64,000 bases of DNA from Neisseria animalis. Lineage in GTDB: Bacteria > Pseudomonadota > Gammaproteobacteria > Burkholderiales > Neisseriaceae. Positions 28,912 through 37,695 of this stretch are shown in pieces (positions within the stretch are counted from its first letter, which is position 1; each line of letters opens with the position of its first letter). The notes beneath the pieces were generated by a model. That model did no database searches, was not told the origin of the DNA, and was given only the letters and a program-made list of their open reading frames with translations. The stretch covers positions 2,176,946 to 2,240,945 of the forward strand of contig NZ_LR134287.1 in NCBI RefSeq assembly GCF_900636515.1, given 5' to 3'. The position numbers and the translations under genes are program-made.

Positions 28912-30300
28912 TCAGCCCTGTTTGGCGACAGCCTCGCCGTGTTCGGCCTTACGCTCGGCGGAATACTCCTCCTGCACGCGCTGGCGGAAACGCATACCGG
29001 CCGCATGGTAAAACGGACGCGGCGAAAACTGGCGCGACACTTGAGAAGCAAAAATCGAAGCCACCAACATCCAAAACAACAGATTCTGACCGCCCGTCAT
29101 TTCCATCATCACCACGCTGGCGGTAATCGGCGATTGAGTAGCCGCTGCCAAAAACGCCGCCATACAAACCAGCACCAAAACATTCACGCCCACTTCCAAT
29201 TTCGCCAACGAAGCAATATGCTCGCCCAGCATCGCACCGATGGTCAGCGCAGGCGTAAAAATACCGCCCGGAATACCCGCCCAATACGACAATATCGTCG
29301 CAAACCATTTCGCCACCGCCACACCGTCCGGCGCATCATACATACGCCGCAGCGCACCCGAAGCCTCATCATAGCCCGTACCGAACGTCTGCCCCTGATA
29401 AAGCGTACCCAAAGCCGCCAGAATCACCCCGATAACCGCCGCCAGCATAATCGGATGACGGCGCATCCAGCCGCGCCAACGCTCGGGCGCATAAGCCGCC
29501 GCGCCCTTATACAGCATACGCGCAAACAAGCCGCCGCTGATTCCGCAAACCAAACCCGCCACCAGCACCCACATCAGCATATGCTCCAATGCCTGCCCGT
29601 GGAAGCCCGAAAAATGCGGGTTGTTGCCCTGAATCGCCACTTGGATAAAACCGGCCGCCAATACGCCCAACAAAATCTGCCGCTCCCAGCGCAACATCAC
29701 GCCGCGCCCCAGCTCCTCGATGGCAAACACCACGCCCGCCAGCGGCGCATTAAACGCCGCCGCCAAACCGCCTGCCGCGCCTGCCGCCATCAAATCGTTT
29801 TCCTGCATACCTTTAAACGCGAGATTGTGTTTCTTGCACCATGCGCCCCAAGCGGTCATCACCGCCGCACCGACTTGAACAGACGGCCCTTCCCTGCCGA
29901 TCGACGCACCGGCGAGCATACCGAGAAACGTCAGCGGAATTTTCAGCAAGGTTTGCCCCAGCGAAATCAAACGGGTTTTCTGCGCCCCGTAAGGCAGCGA
30001 CAGCGAAGCCAGCACCTGCGGAATACCGCTGCCCGAAGTATAAGGCGCGTATTTCCGCGTCAGCCACACAATCAGCGGCAGCCCCAGCGGCAGAGCCACC
30101 CAAGCGAACCACGGAAACTTCTGCACCCATTTGGCGTTCAGCATCAACGCGTAATCCGCCATGTGTGCAAACAGCAGCGCCACCAAAGCCACCAGCGCAG
30201 AGCCGGCCAGCAGAAACAAAAAAGCCACTGTTTTGCGCGACAGCCGCTGCGTCTGCTTAATCTTGTGTGCGATACGGGTAGCAAAAGATCTCGAGGCCAT
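28912..30300 (-). CDS. clcA: ClC-type chloride/proton antiporter
   Basis: The 462-residue membrane protein has about ten or more helices. The ClC signatures are GSGIPQ (about 93-98), GREGP (contains the gating Glu), FNAPLAGVVFAIEELG (second, proton-pathway Glu) and GIPGGIFTPAL. The two Glu residues suggest an antiporter rather than a channel. ClcA-type proteins support acid resistance. ATG at 30300 is preferred over TTG at 30306. It is convergent with nothing; a single uptake sequence lies at its 3' side. Confidence 0.93.
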   Translation of the reverse strand: MASRSFATRIAHKIKQTQRLSRKTVAFLFLLAGSALVALVALLFAHMADYALMLNAKWVQKFPWFAWVALPLGLPLIVWLTRKYAPYTSGSGIPQVLASLSLPYGAQKTRLISLGQTLLKIPLTFLGMLAGASIGREGPSVQVGAAVMTAWGAWCKKHNLAFKGMQENDLMAAGAAGGLAAAFNAPLAGVVFAIEELGRGVMLRWERQILLGVLAAGFIQVAIQGNNPHFSGFHGQALEHMLMWVLVAGLVCGISGGLFARMLYKGAAAYAPERWRGWMRRHPIMLAAVIGVILAALGTLYQGQTFGTGYDEASGALRRMYDAPDGVAVAKWFATILSYWAGIPGGIFTPALTIGAMLGEHIASLAKLEVGVNVLVLVCMAAFLAAATQSPITASVVMMEMTGGQNLLFWMLVASIFASQVSRQFSPRPFYHAAGMRFRQRVQEEYSAERKAEHGEAVAKQG

Positions 30301-30362
30301 AAGCAATCTTGAAGATATATGAAAAATAATGCCGTTATTATATTCCGATTTAATGAAAATTT

Positions 30363-30396
30363 AAAAAAGCCGTCTGCATTTTTACAGACGGCTTTT
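30363..30396. terminator. Uptake-sequence hairpin terminator of argJ
   Basis: AAAAAAGCCGTCTG and CAGACGGCTTTTT pair perfectly with an 8-base loop and strong A/T tails. It lies just after argJ on the minus strand and upstream of clcA. Confidence 0.85.
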
Positions 30397-30414
30397 TGCG
30401 GTTCGGGGCGCGGC

Positions 30415-31635
30415 TCAACTGCGGTAGTCGGCGTTTATCGAAACGTATTCGTGCGAGAAATCGCAGGTATAGACGGTGGCTTCGGCGTTGCCGCGCGCCA
30501 AGTCGATGCGTACGGTGATTTCGTCTTGGTTCATGACAGCCTGCCCCTGTTCTTCGGTATAGCCTGCGGCGCGGCCGCCGAGTTCGGCAACCAAAACTTC
30601 ATCGAGCCACATTTTCAGCTTGTCGGTATCGAGGTCTGCAATGCCGGCATAGCCGATGGCGGCCAGCAGCCTGCCGAGATTGGGATCGGAGGCGAAAAAT
30701 GCGGTTTTCACCAGCGGCGAGCGGGCAACGGCATAGGCGGTTTGGCGGGCTTCTTCGCGGCTTTTTGCGCCTGATACGTTGATGGTGATGAATTTGGTCG
30801 CGCCTTCGCCGTCGCGGACGATGGCTTGCGCCAGCTCCAGCGCGAGGCTGCCGAGCAGGGCTTTAAGTTGGGCATAGCGCGGATCGGCGATGTTGTCGAT
30901 TTCGCTTTGGCCGCATTTGCCGGTGGCGATGATGACGAAGCTGTCGTTGGTGCTGGTATCGCCGTCAACGGTGATGGCGTTGAAGGTGGAATCAGCGATT
31001 TCTTGGGTCATCAGTTGCAATACGGGCTGGGATACGTTGGCATCGCAAACGATGAAGCCGAGCATGGTCGCCATGTTGGGGTGTATCATGCCGCTGCCTT
31101 TGGCAATGCCTGTGGCGCGTACGGTATGGTGTTCGCCGATTTTTCCTTGGCGGCTGGCGGCTTTGGGTATGGTGTCGGTGGTCATGATGGCGCGGGCGGC
31201 TTCGCTCCAGTCGGCAAGACGTACTTCCGGCAGGGCAGCGATGATTTTGCCGGCGGGCAGCGGTTCTAAAATCACGCCGGTGGAAAACGGCAAGACCTGC
31301 GTGGTTCGGCAGCCGACTTGTTTGGCGGCAGCGGCGCAGACTTCTACTGCATCGGCACGCCCCTGCGCGCCTGTTCCGGCGTTGGCGTTGCCGGTGTTGA
31401 CGACTAATGCGCGTACGCCGTCTTCGTCAAACAGGTGCGATTTGGAGATATGGACGGGGGCGGCACAAAAGCGGTTTTGCGTGAAGACTGCACCGACGGT
31501 GTTTTTGCCGTTTAATACCATCAGAGTGAGGTCGTCGTGATTCGGCTTTTTGATGCCTGCCTGCCCGACATATACTTGTACGCCGTCGATGTGCAGCAGC
31601 TCTTCGGCGGTTTTGGCGGTTAGGTTGACTGCCAT
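30415..31635 (-). CDS. argJ: Bifunctional ornithine acetyltransferase/N-acetylglutamate synthase
   Basis: The 406-residue Ntn-fold precursor cleaves itself into two chains at the Ala-Thr bond in HPNMATMLGFIVCDAN (about residues 185-200); Thr becomes the nucleophile. It recycles the acetyl group in arginine synthesis. VVNTGNANAGTG, STGVILEPLP and VDGDTSTNDSFV are family motifs. Full length. Confidence 0.96.
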   Translation of the reverse strand: MAVNLTAKTAEELLHIDGVQVYVGQAGIKKPNHDDLTLMVLNGKNTVGAVFTQNRFCAAPVHISKSHLFDEDGVRALVVNTGNANAGTGAQGRADAVEVCAAAAKQVGCRTTQVLPFSTGVILEPLPAGKIIAALPEVRLADWSEAARAIMTTDTIPKAASRQGKIGEHHTVRATGIAKGSGMIHPNMATMLGFIVCDANVSQPVLQLMTQEIADSTFNAITVDGDTSTNDSFVIIATGKCGQSEIDNIADPRYAQLKALLGSLALELAQAIVRDGEGATKFITINVSGAKSREEARQTAYAVARSPLVKTAFFASDPNLGRLLAAIGYAGIADLDTDKLKMWLDEVLVAELGGRAAGYTEEQGQAVMNQDEITVRIDLARGNAEATVYTCDFSHEYVSINADYRS

Positions 31636-31720
31636 GTTGCAACTCCTTTTGTAGGTTTGTATGGTGTAGGGTGCGGTTTTGCAGACGGCTTTTGCGGTAA
31701 GGCCGTCTGCAAAAACGGGG

Positions 31721-32416
31721 TCAGATGTTTAAAATAGGCAGCAGCAGCGGCATTAATACGGCTGTCAGGATGCCGTTGAACACCAGCCCCAAGCTGGCAT
31801 AGGCTGCCATGCGGCGGCTGCGCTCGAAGGAAACGGCGATGCCCATTGCATGAGATGCCGTACCCAGCGACATTCCGATGGACGAAGGCATGGTAACCGT
31901 ACCCGATTTCAGCATTTTGTAGCCCGCAAGCTGACCGACCAAGCCGGCAATAATCACGGTGGCAGCAGTAATCGGGGGCAGACCGCCGATGGATTCGGTG
32001 ATTTCGATGGCTATCGGGTTGGTTACGGATTTGGAGGCAAGAGAAAGGACGACTTCGCGCTCCGCACCCAGCCATTTGGCAAAATACATACCGGTGATGA
32101 TGCCGGTTACACTGCCTGCAAGCTGCGATACTAAAATCGGCATCCATTGGCTACGGATTTTCTGCCAGTTTTGATACAGCGGTACCGCCAGCACGACAAC
32201 GGCGGGTTTCAGCCAGAAGTCGATAAACTGCGCGGCTTCGTGGTAGGTTTCGTAGGCAATGCCGAACAGCTTGAGATAGGCAATCAGAACCACGGTGCTG
32301 ATGAGTACGGGATTGCACAGGATATGCCCTGTGCGGCTGCGGATAATCTGCGCCAAGCCGTACACCGCCAGCGTGAGAAACAGCAAAACGCTGGGCATTT
32401 GCATAAGCTCTGCCAT
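31721..32416 (-). CDS. lrgB: LrgB/CidB-family membrane protein
   Basis: The 231-residue protein has about six membrane helices and LrgB signatures: SKSVTNPIAIEITESIGGLPPITA in the centre and SSIGMSLGTASHAMGIA near residue 175. LrgB works with LrgA in a holin-like or pyruvate-transport system that influences autolysis. Its ATG overlaps the lrgA stop codon (TAATG), so the two are translationally coupled. An uptake-sequence pair pointing outward lies after it. Confidence 0.92.
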   Translation of the reverse strand: MAELMQMPSVLLFLTLAVYGLAQIIRSRTGHILCNPVLISTVVLIAYLKLFGIAYETYHEAAQFIDFWLKPAVVVLAVPLYQNWQKIRSQWMPILVSQLAGSVTGIITGMYFAKWLGAEREVVLSLASKSVTNPIAIEITESIGGLPPITAATVIIAGLVGQLAGYKMLKSGTVTMPSSIGMSLGTASHAMGIAVSFERSRRMAAYASLGLVFNGILTAVLMPLLLPILNI

Positions 32417-32760
32417 TATTTCAACCCCCTTACCCATTCGTGTACTTTGCCGGTTACCAGCAGCACGCAGACGGTGCTTAATGCGGTGGCGGTGAGAATC
32501 GAAAACCAATCGCGGGCAATCAGATCGAGATAGCTGATGATGGCCACGCAGGGCGGCACGAGAAACAGGGTAAGGTTTGCCATCAGCGCGTCTGCAAGCT
32601 GGCGTATCCATTCGAGTTTTACCCAGCCTGCCTGCAAAGCGGCAAACAATACGCCCATGCCGAGAATACTGCCGGGCAGTTTCAAACCGGTCAGCAGCAC
32701 CGCCGCCTCACCGATGGCGAGACAGCCGAGGATAATCAGCAGCGCGCGCAATATATTCAT
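32416..32760 (-). CDS. lrgA: LrgA/CidA-family holin-like protein
   Basis: This 114-residue protein has four membrane helices and the family segments GLKLPGSILGMGVLFAAL and NLTLFLVPPCVAIISY. Holin-like LrgA/CidA proteins oligomerise in the membrane and affect murein hydrolase activity and cell lysis. It forms a two-gene operon with lrgB. In naturally competent neisseriae controlled lysis would release DNA; that link is inference. Confidence 0.92.
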   Translation of the reverse strand: MNILRALLIILGCLAIGEAAVLLTGLKLPGSILGMGVLFAALQAGWVKLEWIRQLADALMANLTLFLVPPCVAIISYLDLIARDWFSILTATALSTVCVLLVTGKVHEWVRGLK

Positions 32761-32876
32761 GATGTGTGTTCCTTTTGCAGCCGTTTGCAGACGGCCTTCT
32801 CCTGACGGAATGCGGTTTGAGCGTTCCGTTTAGGCAATCATAACGCGCCAAAGGCCGTCTGAAAAGGCGAAATGGG

Positions 32877-32926
32877 AAAAAGCCGTCTGCTGTTCCGAAT
32901 ATTCGGGATTTGCAGACGGCTTTTTC
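32877..32926. terminator. Uptake-sequence hairpin upstream of lrgA
   Basis: AAAAAGCCGTCTGC and GCAGACGGCTTTTT enclose a loop that itself contains the palindrome TTCCGAATATTCGG. It would terminate the small gene on its right (minus strand). Confidence 0.7.
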
Positions 32927-32941
32927 AAACAAGCAGACAAA

Positions 32942-33109
32942 TTAAAACGGGGTATTGGAAACGCCGGCAGCTTTGGCTGCTTTAGCTTGGGCGCGTTCGT
33001 CAAGAAAGTGGCGGCGCGCTTGAAGCCGCCATGCCGTCAGAATACCCATCACAGCAGCAATGAGAAAACTGCCGCCGGCTATCCGTAGCAGACTTTTTTC
33101 AAAATGGTG
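32942..33109 (-). CDS. Small single-helix membrane protein, 5' end uncertain
   Basis: An open frame ends at 32942 with LLRIAGGSFLIAAVMGILTAWRLQARRHFLDERAQAKAAKAAG, that is, one membrane helix followed by a basic and helical tail. It is open back through MITE copy 3, where a Met within the repeat could start a longer 97-residue fusion. Without the MITE there is no good ATG before the helix (a GTG-ATG pair lies inside it). The MITE insertion may have replaced the native start. A hairpin follows the stop. No family recognised. Confidence 0.35.
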   Translation of the reverse strand, partial: HHFEKSLLRIAGGSFLIAAVMGILTAWRLQARRHFLDERAQAKAAKAAGVSNTPF

Positions 33110-33148
33110 AAATAACGGATTACCGGTCGGCAGCCGGCTTTGATGATT

Positions 33149-33255
33149 TATAGTCGAATAAAATAAGAATGAGACAAGGCAGCGAAGCCGCAGACAGTAC
33201 ACATAGTACGGCAAGGCAAAGCAACGCTGTATCATTCTTATTTTAAATGACTATA
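33149..33255 (+). repeat. Correia-like 107-bp MITE, copy 3
   Basis: Same sequence and orientation as copy 1. It separates two small membrane-protein frames on the minus strand. It supplies the stop codon of the right-hand one and runs into the start region of the left-hand one. Confidence 0.9.
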
Positions 33256-33392
33256 TCAAGCCCTAAAACACCGATGATAAAGCCATAAACAGCAACAAGC
33301 AAAGCGACAACTGCACCGAATGCAAAAATTAAGAATGCAATTAAATACGGCAAAATAAAAAACATTGCAACTGCAAGCACTATCCACGCCAT
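33243..33392 (-). CDS. 49-residue hydrophobic protein ending inside a MITE
   Basis: The frame starts ATG at 33392 (GAAGGGCGGC upstream) and encodes a very hydrophobic protein: AWIVLAVAMFFILPYLIAF, then AFGAVVALLVAVYGFIIGVLG, two membrane helices. The last codons (DIVI, stop) lie in the right end of MITE copy 3. The original C-terminus may therefore have been cut off or replaced by the insertion. Codon use is AT-rich compared with its neighbours. Function unknown. Confidence 0.45.
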   Translation of the reverse strand: MAWIVLAVAMFFILPYLIAFLIFAFGAVVALLVAVYGFIIGVLGLDIVI

Positions 33393-33569
33393 TGCCGCCC
33401 TTCGGTATCATTGAAGATGTGGATTTTATGATTCCAAAAAGATAGAAATATTGCTATGCAGTCCTACCATAACGGTACAGGCAACACCTTCGGCAACATT
33501 CGCATAAGTATTGTCTCTACGCACTCTATCTTCTTTCACCAACCATATTTTGAGCGCAAATATAACGGC

Positions 33570-34229
33570 TTATTCAACCCACTGCACAACTTCTTCCACC
33601 GGTTTGCGGGCTTTGCGGCTGATGTCTTTGGCGCGGTAGCCGAAAGTCACCATGGTTGCTACGCCCCATTCTGCCGGGTCGAAAATACCGGCTTCTGCCA
33701 GCAGGCGGTTGACGGCTTCGTATTCAAAACCTTCAATCGGGCAGGAGTCGATGCCGATGAGTGCCGCGCCGGTCATCATGTTGCCCAATGCAATGTAGGT
33801 CTGCTTCGCCGCCCAGTCAAACAGGGTTTGTTCGTTTTCCGCCTGCTTCATGTCGTTGACTTGGAATTTCTTGTACACCGCCAGCCCCGCTTCCAGCTTG
33901 TCGCCCGACAAACCGCGCCGCACCAGCACATCGCGCATAAATTCGCTGTCGTAACGGGCGTTTTTCTTCGCCAGTATCACCACCAGATGGCTGCAATCGT
34001 CCAACTGGGCGGCAACGCCCCAACCGATGGGCTTGATGGCTGCGCGCAAGGCTTGGTCTTGAATCACGATGAATTTCCACGGCTCCGATCCGACCGAGCT
34101 GGGCGACAGTCTGCCCAATTCCAGAATGTAGTCGATGTCTTCGCGGCTGATTTTGCGGCTGCCGTCGTAGTGGCGGCAGGCGGTGCGGAAGTGGAATGCG
34201 TCTAAAACGTCTTGTTTGGATACGCTCAT
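33570..34229 (-). CDS. NAD(P)H-dependent nitroreductase-family flavoprotein
   Basis: The 219-residue FMN enzyme has the nitroreductase motifs FHFRTACRHYDGSRKIS (N-terminal FMN phosphate contact), ELGRLSPSSVGSEPWKFIV and AALIGIDSCPIEGFEYEAVN. It is most like NfsB/NfnB-type oxygen-insensitive nitroreductases or related dehydrogenases. The substrate is not predictable. It lies next to an Old Yellow Enzyme gene in the same direction, 240 bases apart. Confidence 0.88.
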   Translation of the reverse strand: MSVSKQDVLDAFHFRTACRHYDGSRKISREDIDYILELGRLSPSSVGSEPWKFIVIQDQALRAAIKPIGWGVAAQLDDCSHLVVILAKKNARYDSEFMRDVLVRRGLSGDKLEAGLAVYKKFQVNDMKQAENEQTLFDWAAKQTYIALGNMMTGAALIGIDSCPIEGFEYEAVNRLLAEAGIFDPAEWGVATMVTFGYRAKDISRKARKPVEEVVQWVE

Positions 34230-34469
34230 GGTTTATCCTTTCAAATGTGGTTCGGCAACGGGTTGGCCGATGGCGGTACACGCCCCGCCACGCTTCACCA
34301 AGGCCGTCTGCAATTCGGTAGGCTTGCTTTTCTCTGCCATGCAAGCGGTAATATTCTGTTTATACGGAAAAGCATACCGGCACGCAAGTATGACTGTGCC
34401 GATGTTGGGCGGATACGGCGTTACCGTTCTGTCAAATGTTGCCGTATCCTTGCTGTGTTACAGGCTGTG

Positions 34470-35534
34470 TTACAGATAAGCGCGTTCGTAGCTTGCCGGT
34501 ACAAACTGCACCGGTGCGGCATCCGCGGCATAACGGTTGTATTGTGCATTCAGCAGCCAATGCGGATCGCGCAGCATACCGCGTCCGACGGCAACCAAAT
34601 CGGCATCGCCGTTTGCCAGCACGAAATCCGCCACCGCCGCATCGTCCAGCATACCGACGGCGATGGTCGGCAGACCTGTTGCCTGCTTCACCGCGCGCGC
34701 AAACGGTACTTGGTAGCCTGCACTGAATACCGGCGTGTGGTCGGGGTGCAGTTTGCCGTCGCCGCCGCCGCTGACGTGCATCACGTCCGCACCCGCCGCC
34801 GCATAGCGTTTGGCTATTTCCAAGCCGTAATCCAAGTCATAGCCGCCTTCGGCATATTCTTGGGCGGAAATCCGTACAATCAGCGGCATTGCAGACGGCA
34901 TCACGGCTTTGGCCGCTTTGATGACCTGCTCGCCGAACAGCATTTTGTCCTGTCCGTATTCGTCGGTACGCTTGTTGGTGCGCGGTGCGTGAAACTGATG
35001 AATCAGATAGCCGTGTGCGCCGTGGATTTCGACCGCATCGAAACCGGCTTCTACCGCACGCTTGACGGCATTTTGAAACGCCTGCACCAAGGCTCTGACT
35101 TCTTCGGTGCTGATGTCTTTCGGCGTTTGAAACTGCCATGCTCCGGCTTCTTCGCCGTTTTCATAAGCAATCGGCGAGGGGGCAACCACATGGTCGTGTC
35201 CCAAACCTTTGCGGCCGGCATGACCGATTTGAACGGCAATTTTGCTGCCGTACCGGTGCACGGAATCGACGATTTTTTTCAATGCGTCACGCTGTTCGTC
35301 ATTCCACAAACCCAAGCATTTCGGTGTAATTCTGCCATTGGGCGCGACATTGGTCATTTCTACGATAATCAAACCTGCGCCGCCGACGGCACGAGCGGTG
35401 TAATGCACAAAATGCCAGTCGTTCGGCATACCGTCCTGTGCCTGATACTGACACATCGGTGGCATCACCACGCGGTTTTTCAGTTCGAGGTTTTTAATGG
35501 TGCAGGGAGTGTTCAGGAAGCGTAATTTTGCCAT
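34470..35534 (-). CDS. Old Yellow Enzyme-family NADPH:flavin oxidoreductase (YqjM/NamA type)
   Basis: The 354-residue TIM-barrel FMN protein has VVMPPMCQYQA (the YqjM-subclass N-terminus with Cys near residue 27), VQIGHAGRKG, FDAVEIHGAHGYLIHQF with its catalytic His pair, and VAVGRGMLRDPHW at the FMN phosphate site. These enzymes reduce activated alkenes and quinones. The neighbouring nitroreductase suggests a local electrophile or redox detoxification role, which is inference. Confidence 0.93.
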   Translation of the reverse strand: MAKLRFLNTPCTIKNLELKNRVVMPPMCQYQAQDGMPNDWHFVHYTARAVGGAGLIIVEMTNVAPNGRITPKCLGLWNDEQRDALKKIVDSVHRYGSKIAVQIGHAGRKGLGHDHVVAPSPIAYENGEEAGAWQFQTPKDISTEEVRALVQAFQNAVKRAVEAGFDAVEIHGAHGYLIHQFHAPRTNKRTDEYGQDKMLFGEQVIKAAKAVMPSAMPLIVRISAQEYAEGGYDLDYGLEIAKRYAAAGADVMHVSGGGDGKLHPDHTPVFSAGYQVPFARAVKQATGLPTIAVGMLDDAAVADFVLANGDADLVAVGRGMLRDPHWLLNAQYNRYAADAAPVQFVPASYERAYL

Positions 35535-35671
35535 GCTTTTTCCTTTTCATTATCAGGTTATCGTTTTATTATAGCCGAGGTGCGTGTTAAAAAACGCTAT
35601 CGCAGAAAGGCTTGGCTTTCCGCTCTGCCGCCCTCATAATGTCGTTTTCCCCTTAGAATAGGAATGCTGTG

Positions 35672-35803
35672 ATGAGCGAACAGGATTTTGATTTGGATAA
35701 TTTGGACACGCTGCTGGAAGACTTCGATGGCGTGGCGGTGGAAGGCGGCGTGGACGCGGAAAACGAAGACGACAACTGCATCGGCGGCGCGTGTAAAATC
35801 TGA
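35672..35803 (+). CDS. 43-residue acidic peptide with a Cys-GG-Cys tail
   Basis: ATG at 35672 is preceded by AGGA at 8 bases. The peptide is strongly acidic (about 16 Asp/Glu), beginning SEQDFDLDNLDTLLEDFDG and ending NEDDNCIGGACKI, with two Cys five residues apart. Codon choice matches host genes. It is divergent from the Old Yellow Enzyme gene and 80 bases ahead of a membrane-protein gene. No family recognised. It could be a metal- or redox-binding peptide or a modified-peptide precursor, but no modifying enzyme is adjacent. Confidence 0.6.
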   Translation: MSEQDFDLDNLDTLLEDFDGVAVEGGVDAENEDDNCIGGACKI

Positions 35804-35883
35804 ACGGCGGTACGCTTTGCACCGCGCGGATATGCTGCCGCAAACGGCGTTTTGTCCCTGTTTTGCAGACGGCCTTTTATGCC

Positions 35884-36378
35884 ATGAATGTTAACGAACA
35901 ACACCCTTACCGTGCTTTTACGCTGGCGGCAGCTCTGTTTGCCCTGCCGCTGGCCATGCTGCTGTTTGAAACCGTAACCGTTTGGTTGCGAAAGCAATCC
36001 GGCCTGTGGCTGGAGCGGACGACGGAAGGAATCACGCCGTCTGCAAATTGGACTGACGGTACGGTATGGTTTGTCATCACGGTTCTCGCGCTGTTTGCCC
36101 TGCTGCTGGGCGGCGGTTTGGGCAAACTGGCACGCAATAAGATGATGCGCCGCCGTTTCCGCTATATTTTGTTTCTCTGCGGGGCGGCTGCGTGTGCGGC
36201 TTCCTTTCTCGCCGCCGTTCTGCTGGGCGTACTGGGCGAAGCGGCACTGGGCGGCCATGCACAGACGGCTGTGTTTTACTATACCGCCGCCATCGGTATG
36301 CTTGCCGCGCTGCTGCTGCCCAAGCAGTTGACGCGCGCGCCTGAGCAGACCATCACGTTTCACAAACCCAAACGCTGA
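35884..36378 (+). CDS. Four-helix membrane protein of unknown function
   Basis: The 164-residue protein has hydrophobic segments at about 12-30 (FTLAAALFALPLAMLLFETV), 60-82 (VWFVITVLALFALLLGGGLG), 92-118 (YILFLCGAAACAASFLAAVLLGVLG) and 128-150, with a basic C-terminus (HKPKR). An uptake sequence directly precedes it, and in-frame codons within that sequence give an apparent earlier start at 35863, which I reject. No family recognised. It may be co-transcribed with the acidic peptide upstream. Confidence 0.65.
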   Translation: MNVNEQHPYRAFTLAAALFALPLAMLLFETVTVWLRKQSGLWLERTTEGITPSANWTDGTVWFVITVLALFALLLGGGLGKLARNKMMRRRFRYILFLCGAAACAASFLAAVLLGVLGEAALGGHAQTAVFYYTAAIGMLAALLLPKQLTRAPEQTITFHKPKR

Positions 36379-36465
36379 AACCGCCGCGCCTGCCGCCAAA
36401 TCTATCCGATGTGCAGGCTTTTGTTATAAAATCGCTTTTCTTTCTTTATCCAACGGAAATCCGCC

Positions 36466-37182
36466 ATGAGTGCCGAAAAACCGCAAAACGTCGATGCCGC
36501 CGAAATCGCCAAGTTCAGCCAGATTGCCGATAAATGGTGGGACAAATCCGGCGAATTCAAACCGCTGCACGACATCAATCCGCTGCGTTTGGACTATATC
36601 GACCGTATGGCGCGGCTGCACGGCAAGCGTGTTTTAGATGTAGGCTGCGGCGGCGGCATTCTTGCCGAAAGCATGGCCAAACGCGGTGCGGCAGAGGTAA
36701 CGGGCATTGATATGGCGGAAAAATCGCTGGCCACGGCAACCGCCCACGCAGCGGCGGAACAAGTCGGCAATATTGCCTACCGCTGTGTGCGCGTGGAAGA
36801 TTTGGCGGCGGAAATGCCGCACAGCTTCGATGTCGTAACCTGCATGGAAATGATGGAACACGTTCCCGACCCCGCCGCCATCGTCCGCGCCTGCGCCGAA
36901 TTGGTCAAACCCGACGGCATGGTGTTTTTCTCCACCATCAACCGCAATCCGAAATCCTATCTGCATTTGATTGTCGGCGCGGAATATGTGCTGAACTTCG
37001 TTCCCAAAGGCACGCACGACTGGCAGAAATTCATTACACCCGCCGAGCTGGCGCGTATGTGCCGCCAAGCCGGTTTGGACGTAACCGACAGCAAAGGCTT
37101 GAAATACAATTTGCTCACCAAACAATATTCCGTCAGCGACAATACCGATACCAACTATATGATTGCCTGCCGCCCCGCTTAA
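36466..37182 (+). CDS. ubiG: Ubiquinone biosynthesis O-methyltransferase UbiG
   Basis: The 238-residue SAM-dependent enzyme performs both O-methylations of the ubiquinone ring. It has [33 protein letters not shown] (family N-terminus), SAM motif [17 protein letters not shown] (about 56-71), [11 protein letters not shown] and [19 protein letters not shown], part of the UbiG membrane-contact region. An uptake-sequence terminator follows. Confidence 0.96.
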   Translation: MSAEKPQNVDAAEIAKFSQIADKWWDKSGEFKPLHDINPLRLDYIDRMARLHGKRVLDVGCGGGILAESMAKRGAAEVTGIDMAEKSLATATAHAAAEQVGNIAYRCVRVEDLAAEMPHSFDVVTCMEMMEHVPDPAAIVRACAELVKPDGMVFFSTINRNPKSYLHLIVGAEYVLNFVPKGTHDWQKFITPAELARMCRQAGLDVTDSKGLKYNLLTKQYSVSDNTDTNYMIACRPA

Positions 37183-37207
37183 TCCGATAGCGGCAGAACA
37201 TCGGCAA

Positions 37208-37258
37208 AAGGCCGTCTGCAAATATGCACGCATTACCTGCATATTTGCAGACGGCCTT
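37208..37258. terminator. Uptake-sequence hairpin terminator after ubiG
   Basis: The arms 37208-37228 and 37238-37258 are perfect 21-base complements built from AGGCCGTCTGCAAATATGCA and its inverse, with a 9-base loop. Confidence 0.85.
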
Positions 37259-37317
37259 ATTAGTTTTATTCATTCAAATTTGAAAATTTTGAAATTGCCA
37301 ATTACAGACGGCTTTTA

Positions 37318-37424
37318 TATAGTCGAATAAAATAAGAATGAGACAAGGCAGCGAAGCCGCAGACAGTACACATAGTACGGCAAGGCAAAGCAACGCTGTA
37401 TCATTCTTATTTTAAATGACTATA
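37318..37424 (+). repeat. Correia-like 107-bp MITE, copy 4
   Basis: Same sequence and orientation as copy 1. It begins in the AT tail of a lone uptake sequence and lies 57 bases before a longer relative (37481-37626). Confidence 0.9.
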
Positions 37425-37480
37425 GTTTGCATTAACATTTCCATGCGAAATTTAACAAACCTGCAAACCATTATCCCATC

Positions 37481-37626
37481 GTCGGACAACAACCGATCAA
37501 ACAAGGCAGCACAGCCGCAAACCGTACAGATAGTACGAATCAGCGAACCGGCTGCGCCAACGGCCCGGCCAAGCTCCCGCTTTTGGGCAAGGCGCGGCAA
37601 CGCCGTATCATCTGATGTTGAACGAC
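37481..37626 (+). repeat. Long-type Correia-like element, 146 bp
   Basis: GTCGGACAACAACCGATCAA at the left is matched by GTCGTTCAACATCAGATGAT read from the right end. The body has CCGTACAGATAGTACGAATC and GGCAAGGCGCGGCAACGCCG. It shares the core of the 107-bp MITE but has different termini and an internal segment, like full-length Correia elements. It ends 69 bases before the porin start, so it may shape that gene's promoter or leader. Confidence 0.75.
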
Positions 37627-37695
37627 GATAAAGCCGCACGGCAACAGGCTGCCCGCCGCACTGCTGCTTTGCGCCAAGCCATCAAAGGAACGACC

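Noticed and set aside
28789..30312. 507-residue open frame antisense to clcA
   Set aside because: Extremely Arg/His/Gln-rich translation, a typical shadow of a Gly/Ala/Leu-rich membrane protein.
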